From Bacteroidota bacterium (GTDB taxonomy: Bacteria; Bacteroidota; Bacteroidia; Bacteroidales; GCA-2748055): a stretch of 28,528 bases of DNA. A program made the translations under genes and the position numbers. The DNA is taken from assembly GCA_024244665.1 (NCBI GenBank), contig JAAEOI010000385.1:1-28528 (forward strand), in the 5' to 3' direction. The notes beneath the pieces are model-generated. The model had not been told where the DNA came from, did no database searches, and saw only the letters and a list, made by a program, of their open reading frames with translations. Of this stretch, positions 8,061 through 14,561 are shown in pieces (the first letter of the stretch is position 1; each line of letters begins with the position of its first letter).

Positions 8061-8534
8061 ATGATGAATGAACGCAAACATCAGGCCTGGAACTTCTGGT
8101 CGGTTTTTGTCTTTTTTGGTGCACTTGCACTGGTAGGATACTTGCTGGATCAGAAAGGGATTGATATACGGGAACTGTCACTGAAAGAGGCGGTTCTGGT
8201 CATTTTGGGATCCTACCGGATGACCCGTATCCTGGTGTTTGAGAAGATACTCAAATACCTGAGAAATGCTCTGAAAAGAAGAAAGAATATCTATGTAATA
8301 GGTACCATACATTCGATCGTTACCTGTCCATGGTGTGCGGGGGTATGGGTTACGCTGATCATTATTGTATTCTATTTCCTGATTCCTTACGGGACGCTCC
8401 TGGTGTATGTTTTGGCCCTGGCAGGCCTGGCTTCCATGGTAATTCTTCTCTCCAACCTGCTGCATATGTTTACAGAACAGAAGCAGCGGATCCACCAAAA
8501 CGAAAAGTATCCGGACAATGGCGACCTTTCCTGA
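8061..8534 (+). CDS. DUF1360-like small membrane protein
   Basis: 157 residues from the ATG at 8061; a TTG at 8034 would add nine residues, but the ATG-ATG at 8061/8064 is the more likely start. It has three hydrophobic segments: about 13-28 (FWSVFVFFGALALVGYLL region), about 95-115 and about 112-135. The family signature is a helix with SYRMTRIL followed by HSIVTCPWCAGVW (about 84-96), typical of DUF1360 proteins, with C89-x2-C92 in the loop before a membrane helix. The role of the family is unknown. The hydrophilic tail after about residue 138 is Lys/Gln/Asn rich. The gene follows the GMC oxidoreductase on the same strand and converges with the DMT transporter, 26 bp away. Confidence 0.78.
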   Translation: MMNERKHQAWNFWSVFVFFGALALVGYLLDQKGIDIRELSLKEAVLVILGSYRMTRILVFEKILKYLRNALKRRKNIYVIGTIHSIVTCPWCAGVWVTLIIIVFYFLIPYGTLLVYVLALAGLASMVILLSNLLHMFTEQKQRIHQNEKYPDNGDLS

Positions 8535-8560
8535 GCTTCAGGATGGCTGCACCTAAAAGT

Positions 8561-9466
8561 TTAAAGGAAGAAAAGGGCCACACCACTAACCGAGATCAGG
8601 GCCCCGATGATCTCAATCGTTGATACTTTCTCCTTTTTCATCCGGATGGCAGGTAGGATGATCAAAACAGGGGTAAGTGCCATCAGGGTAGCTGCAACCC
8701 CCGTATCGGTATGCTGAACGGCCAGCAGAGAGAAGCTTACCCCAAGGAAAGGACCGGTGAAAGAACCAATGGTCATAGACTTCATGGCTTTCAGGTCTTT
8801 CAGTGCCCCGAACAGGTGCTTCCAGCGTTTAAAGAGGGTGATGACTATTGCAAAGCCTGCCACGCCTACCATGATCCTGATCTGTGTGGCCGAGAAAGCA
8901 TCCATATCCTGCATCCCCTTCTTACTGAGTACCAAGCCGGCTGCCTGTCCAACGGCCCCACCCAATGCCAGCAGGCTTCCAAGCACAAGCGGCCCCATTT
9001 TAAGCGTTTTGCCGAAAGCTCCCTTTTTTATTTCCAATTTGGTCGACATCACCAGTACAATTCCAAGAAGGGTGATTCCCATGCCGAGGAATTCCACCCC
9101 GGAAAGCTTTTCCCCGAGAGTGATCCAGCCAATGAGTGCGGTGATAGGAGGGACCAGTGCCATGATCAGCATGGAGATGCGTGCCCCGATCATGATGAAG
9201 GCGCGGAAGAGGAACAGATCGCCCAGGACAAAGCCGATGAGCCCCGAAAGGGCTAGCCAGAACCACTGGTAGCCGGTGGCTGTGGGGAAGAAGCCGTCAT
9301 TGAATATGGCATTGTAGATGGAGAGGAAAATGAGTCCGATGACAAGCCGGATCAGGTTCAGGGAGAGGGCTCCCACCCTTTTTCCGGCCGATTCGAATGC
9401 CATTGCTGTGACAGTCCAGCATACCGCAGTGAGTAGTGCGGCTATTTCACCCAGGTATTGTTGCAA
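8561..9466 (-). CDS. DMT-superfamily (EamA-type) transporter
   Basis: A 301-residue integral membrane protein with about ten hydrophobic helices arranged as two EamA repeats (about 5-137 and about 155-300). Features seen include the N-terminal GEIAALLTAVCWTVTAMAFE, the end-of-repeat segment PPITALIGWITLGEKLSG (about 105-122) and a second-repeat counterpart with ALTPVLIILPAI. EamA proteins are secondary transporters for amino acids, nucleotides or other metabolites; no substrate can be assigned from sequence. The gene is monocistronic in appearance, converging with the DUF1360 gene and followed upstream on the same strand by the permease remnant and the eight-cysteine gene. Confidence 0.9.
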   Translation of the reverse strand: MQQYLGEIAALLTAVCWTVTAMAFESAGKRVGALSLNLIRLVIGLIFLSIYNAIFNDGFFPTATGYQWFWLALSGLIGFVLGDLFLFRAFIMIGARISMLIMALVPPITALIGWITLGEKLSGVEFLGMGITLLGIVLVMSTKLEIKKGAFGKTLKMGPLVLGSLLALGGAVGQAAGLVLSKKGMQDMDAFSATQIRIMVGVAGFAIVITLFKRWKHLFGALKDLKAMKSMTIGSFTGPFLGVSFSLLAVQHTDTGVAATLMALTPVLIILPAIRMKKEKVSTIEIIGALISVSGVALFFL

Positions 9467-9496
9467 TGGTCAGGAATATTAAAAAGGCAAATATAG

Positions 9497-9575
9497 CTAT
9501 TCGTAGCGTAATGCCTCCACCGGATTCCTGCGTGCGGTTCTGCGTGTCTGACCCAGGGTGATCAGGATTAAAGAG
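9497..9575 (-). pseudogene. C-terminal remnant of an FtsX/MacB-type ABC permease
   Basis: On the minus strand, reading from about 9575 down to the TAG at 9497-9499, the translation is SLILITLGQTRRTARRNP followed by VEALRYE and stop. This is the characteristic last helix and tail of Bacteroidota FtsX/MacB-type permeases; the intact copies at 11635-14055 and 14562-17000 end NPVSSLRYE and NPADSLRVD. Only about 25 codons remain. The upstream side runs directly into the 3' end of the eight-cysteine gene, with no start codon or body of a permease. It is read as debris from a deleted gene. The remnant lies on the strand opposite to the intact copies. The upstream boundary of the homology is approximate. 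Confidence 0.75.
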
Positions 9576-9581
9576 TCGCGT

Positions 9582-9779
9582 TCAGTGGTCCTTAAAATAT
9601 TCCTGAAAGTCAATTCGTTGTGCTTTTTGTATGACGACAATTTCTACCGCACACCCAGGGCAGATATAGATCTCACAACCGGTGCAGGCAAAGCAATTGC
9701 TGCAATTCTGGTAGGCCAGGTCCCGCTCGAAAGAAGTCCCGCAATTGTGGCATAAAATGATCTTTATCATTTTATCCAT
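9582..9779 (-). CDS. Small eight-cysteine, zinc-ribbon-like protein
   Basis: A 65-residue protein (an in-frame ATG three codons in, at 9770, is an alternative start). Its cysteines are C10-x2-C13, then C26-x2-C29-x2-C32-x2-C35, then C40-x2-C43, giving eight cysteines in 34 residues. The paired CxxC knuckles suggest two interleaved zinc ribbons, though the central run of four evenly spaced cysteines also resembles an iron-sulfur ligand set. The rest is hydrophobic-charged (IVVIQ) and ends FQEYFKDH. The cysteine pattern argues for a real gene. No function can be assigned. The heptamer repeat array lies upstream, within the likely promoter region, and the permease remnant begins right after the stop codon. 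Confidence 0.62.
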   Translation of the reverse strand: MDKMIKIILCHNCGTSFERDLAYQNCSNCFACTGCEIYICPGCAVEIVVIQKAQRIDFQEYFKDH

Positions 9780-9810
9780 AGAATAGACGTATCAATTTAA
9801 AATTCATAAC

Positions 9811-9866
9811 ACTGAGCACTGTATACTGAGCACTGTGTACTGAGCACTGTGTACTGAGTACTGAGT
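9811..9866. repeat. Heptamer tandem array, eight units of ACTGnnn
   Basis: Eight consecutive 7-bp units fill 9811-9866: ACTGAGC, ACTGTAT, ACTGAGC, ACTGTGT, ACTGAGC, ACTGTGT, ACTGAGT, ACTGAGT. The first six pair into three 14-bp units (AGC-type followed by a GTAT- or GTGT-type heptamer). A degenerate CCTGT follows at 9867-9871. The array sits between the stop codon of the C69 dipeptidase gene (9874) and the start of the eight-cysteine gene (9779), both on the minus strand. It is a simple-sequence array that could change in copy number by slippage. Confidence 0.9.
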
Positions 9867-9873
9867 CCTGTCA

Positions 9874-11517
9874 TCACCGGCTGTTACTGTATTTGACGAT
9901 TAGTTTGTCATGCAGCCCGTTGTACATCTCAAGTACAGTTTCCATTTTACCTTTGGAGTAGTTAGTGAGGTAGTCAAGTGCCTTTTCGGGACTCTTTTTG
10001 TAGAGGGCAAGCGCCTCATTGTCAACATGATTGCGTTCTTCAAAAAGTGCATCTTCATAGGGATTACGCACTTCCCACACATCTTTTACCGCTTCCTGCC
10101 ATTTCAGGTAGAGCAGGTTATCCACGAAGTCGATGGCCCAGCAGGCCGACTTGTTACTGTAGGTGGTTGGATCGAAGTTTTTGTAACACTCGGCCGTCTC
10201 CTGTGTACCCGCATAGATGGGGACATAGGGGCTGGTATAGGCGTTGTCGAGGAAGACCCAGTAAATGCCGCCGATGGGATCAGGGAGCCAGTCTCTGAGC
10301 TGAGCAATCATGCCATAATGACCCTGTGGCCGCGCCACATTCCTACGGTTGTTGATATCCAGCAGTTCACGCAAATCCTTGCTGGGGAAGGGGGTAGCCA
10401 GCGGGCTCTTTTTCATTCCCCCTTTTCCGTCGGGCACAAACCAGTCATAATCTTCGGTCTTGTCGTAAATAGTTCCTTCGAAGGTGGAGCGCTGGAAGGC
10501 CATCACATCCTGAACCGATATTAGGCGCTCAACCTTTACCGATGTGGGGTAGAGAGAGAGGGGCTCCACATACTGGATATACTGGTTGTAGCCCATCATA
10601 TGGCCGCCTTCAAGGTATCTCTCAGGCCAGTCGGCATAGTTGGGAGCGTAGGTGCTGTAAAAGAGCCAGAGGCGGTTGGTGGCCCATTCGCGGAGCATGG
10701 GTGCGTATACCTCCTGCCATATAAAGGGCTTGCTGCCATTGGGATCGTACCATCCCTTATCAACTGCAAACTGCTTGAAGTTCTTTGAAAACATGAAATT
10801 TTCAGAGTCAGTCTCGTCCACCTCTTTGATAATGCTCCAATTGGCCACCACCAGTGCATGATCGTCGGGCACCCTCTGGGCTACCCAGATGGCTCCTGGC
10901 TCCCCGCTTTCCGGCTCCCAGTCATCTCCTACGCTGAAGATCTCGATAACCCAGATCTCTTCAGTGTCGCCTATAACCAGGGTCTCCGATTCTCCCACAC
11001 AGGAGGGGAGGAAGCCGTAGGTACTCATGAGGTGGCCGATGAAAGCGGCAGCTTCACGGGCTGATGTATAGCGCTGCAGTGAAAACATCTGGGCTTGCTC
11101 CACGGTCATGATCTGTTTACATACAGCCAGGTCTACCTTCAGCTCTTCCCGCTGGCTTGTTGTGCTTTCGGCAATGGCCAGCTGGTGCTGGTTCATGTGT
11201 GGGTAGGCCGAATGAAAGTAGGTATAGGTCTTCTCCACCTGCGGAATTTCCCCGATCACATCCCCGAAATCGTCCAGTGGCCTGTGAATATCCTGGATTC
11301 CCCAGTAGACAGGTGCCATCTCTCCCTTTATATAGCCTTGGCCATGTACCACCCTGATACGGCTGTCGGCCCCGGCATCGGTATGTGAAACAATCACCGA
11401 CCCGTCGGTCGATGCTTTTTTGCCCACTGCGATAATGGTACAGGGGTGCAGATCAGCTGCTGCCAACAGCAAAAGAGCGACTATTGAAACCCTCATGAGA
11501 GAAACATTTTGCATCAT
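9874..11517 (-). CDS. Secreted C69-family (PepD-like) dipeptidase
   Basis: About 547 residues from the ATG-ATG at 11517/11514. An upstream ATG at 11580 would add 21 non-hydrophobic residues and an ATG at 11496 would start right at the signal peptide. The hydrophobic leader (MRVSIVALLLLAAADLHP) precedes C26, the expected N-terminal nucleophile of the family exposed by processing. The segment that follows (CTIIAVGKKASTDGSV, then HTDAG) is the C69 signature. C69 enzymes are Ntn-hydrolase-fold dipeptidases that cleave short peptides. The remainder contains many Trp and Tyr residues typical of the family, and the length matches secreted Bacteroidota members. It is divergent from the first permease gene, with about 117 bp between starts. 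A role in extracytoplasmic peptide use is inferred. Confidence 0.9.
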   Translation of the reverse strand: MMQNVSLMRVSIVALLLLAAADLHPCTIIAVGKKASTDGSVIVSHTDAGADSRIRVVHGQGYIKGEMAPVYWGIQDIHRPLDDFGDVIGEIPQVEKTYTYFHSAYPHMNQHQLAIAESTTSQREELKVDLAVCKQIMTVEQAQMFSLQRYTSAREAAAFIGHLMSTYGFLPSCVGESETLVIGDTEEIWVIEIFSVGDDWEPESGEPGAIWVAQRVPDDHALVVANWSIIKEVDETDSENFMFSKNFKQFAVDKGWYDPNGSKPFIWQEVYAPMLREWATNRLWLFYSTYAPNYADWPERYLEGGHMMGYNQYIQYVEPLSLYPTSVKVERLISVQDVMAFQRSTFEGTIYDKTEDYDWFVPDGKGGMKKSPLATPFPSKDLRELLDINNRRNVARPQGHYGMIAQLRDWLPDPIGGIYWVFLDNAYTSPYVPIYAGTQETAECYKNFDPTTYSNKSACWAIDFVDNLLYLKWQEAVKDVWEVRNPYEDALFEERNHVDNEALALYKKSPEKALDYLTNYSKGKMETVLEMYNGLHDKLIVKYSNSR

Positions 11518-11634
11518 TAGAGAAGTTATTGAGTTATTATGACTGAAAATTACTATTTTGGATTCCAATTTAGGAAACATTCCTGAATAACCACTTTACC
11601 TAAAAAGATAGCCCGTTCATAAAATGAGCTGTCA

Positions 11635-14055
11635 ATGTTATTGAATTATCTAATTATTGCCTTTCGCAACGCCTTGCGAAACAGGGTCTATTCGCTGATT
11701 AATCTCCTGGGGCTTGCCATTGGTATTGCGAGTTCGGTTATTATCCTTCTGTTCGTACTGGATGAGTTGAGCTATGACAGGCACAATGAGCACTTCGGGG
11801 ATATTTACCGGATCTGTATCCGGGGAAAAATCCAGGGAAATGAGATTGCAGCAGCCCTTTCCAACGCACCCATGGGAGCGACCCTTAAATCCGATTATCC
11901 GGAAGTGGAAGAGTCTGCCAGGCTCTATACATTCGACGGAGATCCGGTAGTGAGGTATGGTGATAAGGTGTTCATCGAGGAGGATTTCTACTATGCCGAT
12001 TCCACATTTTTCAATGTTTTTACAGCTCCGGTTGTCTTCGGTGATCCCAAAGGGCTGCTGAATCGTCCCAATACCATGGTACTCACAGAAGAGATTGCCA
12101 GGAAGTATTTTGGAGATGAGGATCCTGTGGGGAAACTGCTTACTGTTGGTGAGCGGGAGACCGAGTATGAGATCAGCGGGGTGGTGAAGGCTTTTCCTGA
12201 GAACTCCCATTTCCGGTTCAACATGCTGGGTTCCATGACATCCATTTATATAGCCGATGTAACACGCTGGCTGGGAAATAACAATTTCACCTACATCAGG
12301 CTACGGGAAAAGGCAGATCCTGAAGAGGTTGAATCACAATTCCCAAGTCTGGTTGCCCAGCATATGGGTACAGAACTTGAGGAGATACTGGGTCTGACCA
12401 TTGAGGAGTTTTTTGCCGCCGGGAATACCTACGGTTACTATCTGCAGCCTTTGAAAGAGATTCATCTTGAGTCTGATTTGCAGTTCGAGATCAATCCTGG
12501 CGGGAGTAAATCCTCGGTCATTATCTTTTCGGTTATCGCCATCTTCCTGATCATTATTGCATCGATCAATTTTATGAACCTGGCCACGGCCCGCGGGGCA
12601 AAAAGAGCCACAGAGGTTGGAATCAGAAAGGTTGCAGGGGCAGATAAGCAACGACTTATAAGTCAATTTCTCGCAGAGTCTTTCCTGGTTACAATTGTGG
12701 CCCTGATTCTGGCCATCGTACTGGTGGAACTTTTCCTCCCGGGATTCAATAAGCTCTCCGGGAAAAGTTTAGAGCTTGATTCCATCAGACCGTGGCACCT
12801 TTGTACCGGACTGCTGCTGATCGGGCTGTTTGTGGGTTTCGCCTCGGGAAGCTACCCGGCCTTTTTTCTCTCTTCCTTTAAGCCGGTGGATGTATTGAAG
12901 AGCGGAGCCATGCGGGGGATCAGGGGAGCCGGACTCAGAAAGGTGCTGGTAACACTTCAGTTTGTTATCACTATTGTACTGTTTATCTGCACCTTAATCG
13001 TGAACGGGCAGATGAAATATATACAGGTGAAAGACCTGGGATTTGAAAAGGAGAACCTGGTGATCATTGACCGGACCTATGTACTGGATAACCAGACAGA
13101 GGCCTTCAGACAGGAGCTGTTGAAGAATCCCTCCATTCTGCAGGCCACTTACTCCAGTGCTGTTCCCGGTGGATTGATCGGCGATAATGCCTACCTCCCT
13201 GAGGGGGCCGGATCGGATGAAACACATGCCATCAATAACATGTGGACCGACTGGCATTTCAAAGAGACCTATAGACTTGAGCTTATTGAAGGAAGGTGGT
13301 TCCAGGAGGGTAATCCCACCGATTCAACTGCACTGATCCTGAATGAATCGGCTGTAAAGGCACTCAGTTTTGAGGATCCCCTTAGTAAGCGGCTATATAC
13401 GCAGTTTGGTGATGATGTGGAAAGCCCCAACCAGATCATCGGGGTGATTAAAGATTTTCATTTTCAATCGCTTCACCAGGAGGTGCGTCCCCTGGTCCTC
13501 CAGTTCATCGATAACAACCAGTTCCAGCTTTCGGTCCGTATCAGTGGCCGTGAAACTGCTAAAACACTGGAATATATCCAGAAGACCTGGACCTCATTCA
13601 AGGAGCAGCAGCCCATCCACATGACCTTTCTGGAGGAGGACCTTGCCGAACTTTATAATAATGATGAGAAGGCTGCAACAGTATTTTCCATATTCTCGGT
13701 TTTGGCCATCTTTATTGCTGCTCTTGGGTTACTCGGACTCGCATCATTCAGTGCAGCCCAACGTACCAAAGAGGTTGGGATCCGCAAAGCCATGGGTGCT
13801 TCAATTCCCGGTGTATTGTTCACCCTCTCGCAAGAGTTCATATGGCTGATCCTCATTGCTACTCTGGCAGCATGGCCACTGGGTTATTTCATTATGAAGG
13901 GCTGGTTGCAGGATTTCCCTGTTCGAGTTCCTATTGAGCCCCAGGTATTTATCATCAGTTCCCTGCTTGCATTTTTCATTGCTGCAGCAACAGTGCTCCT
14001 GCGAGTTTACCAGGCCGCCTCCATGAACCCAGTATCTTCACTCCGGTACGAATAG
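11635..14055 (+). CDS. FtsX/MacB-type ABC transporter permease (copy 1)
   Basis: An 806-residue membrane protein with duplicated architecture. TM1 is at about 19-42 (VYSLINLLGLAIGIASSV), followed by a periplasmic MacB-PCD-like domain to about 290, TM helices at about 292-312, 352-372 and 388-410, TM5 at about 437-460, a second periplasmic domain to about 680, and three final helices. FtsX-domain signatures are present twice: TEVGIRKVAGA (about 325-335) and KEVGIRKAMGA (about 713-723). It ends NPVSSLRYE. In Bacteroidota such permeases pair with a MacB-like ATPase for export of lipids, peptides or drugs by a mechanotransmission mechanism; no ATPase gene is in this window. The broken copy begins 10 bp downstream. 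Confidence 0.92.
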   Translation: MLLNYLIIAFRNALRNRVYSLINLLGLAIGIASSVIILLFVLDELSYDRHNEHFGDIYRICIRGKIQGNEIAAALSNAPMGATLKSDYPEVEESARLYTFDGDPVVRYGDKVFIEEDFYYADSTFFNVFTAPVVFGDPKGLLNRPNTMVLTEEIARKYFGDEDPVGKLLTVGERETEYEISGVVKAFPENSHFRFNMLGSMTSIYIADVTRWLGNNNFTYIRLREKADPEEVESQFPSLVAQHMGTELEEILGLTIEEFFAAGNTYGYYLQPLKEIHLESDLQFEINPGGSKSSVIIFSVIAIFLIIIASINFMNLATARGAKRATEVGIRKVAGADKQRLISQFLAESFLVTIVALILAIVLVELFLPGFNKLSGKSLELDSIRPWHLCTGLLLIGLFVGFASGSYPAFFLSSFKPVDVLKSGAMRGIRGAGLRKVLVTLQFVITIVLFICTLIVNGQMKYIQVKDLGFEKENLVIIDRTYVLDNQTEAFRQELLKNPSILQATYSSAVPGGLIGDNAYLPEGAGSDETHAINNMWTDWHFKETYRLELIEGRWFQEGNPTDSTALILNESAVKALSFEDPLSKRLYTQFGDDVESPNQIIGVIKDFHFQSLHQEVRPLVLQFIDNNQFQLSVRISGRETAKTLEYIQKTWTSFKEQQPIHMTFLEEDLAELYNNDEKAATVFSIFSVLAIFIAALGLLGLASFSAAQRTKEVGIRKAMGASIPGVLFTLSQEFIWLILIATLAAWPLGYFIMKGWLQDFPVRVPIEPQVFIISSLLAFFIAAATVLLRVYQAASMNPVSSLRYE

Positions 14056-14065
14056 AAATCCATAC

Positions 14066-14403
14066 ATGTTCAGAAACTACATTTTTGTTACCTTCCGCAA
14101 CCTCTATAAAAACAGGGTTTTTGCCCTGATCAACATCTTTGGACCTGGCATTGCCATATCCATTTGTATTGTGGCCTACTTCAACCAGATGTTCGTGTAC
14201 GATTTTGACCGATTTCTTGAGAACTTCGATGAAATATCTCGGACGGACTTAAAAGTTATATCTCTGTGCAGAATGAGGTCAACGAGAGCTTTGTTATTTC
14301 AGGATTTAACATCGTACCCATGGAGGAGGTGAAGCTGTTCTTACAGGAGGTATACTATTCCATGGCTGTGAGGACTAATAGTGAAAATCTGCTTGAGGTA
14401 TGA
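14066..14403 (+). pseudogene. Broken FtsX/MacB-type permease gene
   Basis: The ATG at 14066, 10 bp after the first permease, opens a normal permease N-terminus: MFRNYIFVTFRNLYKNRVFA, a TM1 altered to GPGIAIS where intact copies have GLAIGIA, then YDFDRFLENFDEI. Similarity stops near codon 60, and the frame ends at 14332 after a Ser/Arg-rich stretch. In the -1 frame, 14233-14403 is open and reads coding-like, DGLKSYISVQNEVNES through SFVISGFNIVPMEEV to NLLEV and stop. I do not recognise that part as permease; it may be the tail of another gene joined by deletion. No second periplasmic or membrane domain exists, so a functional transporter is excluded. Confidence 0.8.
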
Positions 14404-14561
14404 ATGAGTGAGTGCAGCGAGGGGTACCACAACTCCTTCGGCAGAATAAATTCTGCTTATATTGTTAATTGGTGTTTTATAAGTGCAGTATCGTTTTCAT
14501 AATGTAACTTGTATCAATTCATGTTGGTCACACGTCTAACGAGCATACTAAAATAGAAGAT
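14404..14561. other. Intergenic region with a short palindrome
   Basis: This 158-bp gap separates the broken permease from the second intact copy. It is AT-rich toward its right end and contains a perfect 7-bp inverted repeat, GCAGAAT-aa-ATTCTGC, at 14441-14456. There is no run of T after the palindrome, so it is not a typical terminator. No coding signal was seen. A promoter for the second permease is expected here but no convincing TTG / TAnnTTTG pair was found. Confidence 0.5.

Noticed and set aside
8711..9272. Two long overlapping plus-strand frames opposite the DMT transporter
   Set aside because: The minus-strand protein has ten coherent membrane helices; the plus-strand products are Pro/His/Gln-rich and lack any family feature.
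9811..9871. Possible CRISPR-like array
   Set aside because: Units are 7 bp with no spacers and no cas genes nearby; it is a simple heptamer tandem repeat.
9910..10524. A 204-codon plus-strand frame opposite the C69 dipeptidase gene
   Set aside because: The minus-strand gene has a family signature and leader; the plus-strand product has no motif and fits an antisense shadow.
11518..11634. Divergent promoters between the C69 dipeptidase and permease genes
   Set aside because: Promoters must exist here, but no TTG / TAnnTTTG pair with proper spacing was found on either strand.
14441..14456. Palindrome GCAGAATAAATTCTGC as a transcription terminator
   Set aside because: The loop is only two bases and no T run follows; it was kept only as a note on the intergenic region.
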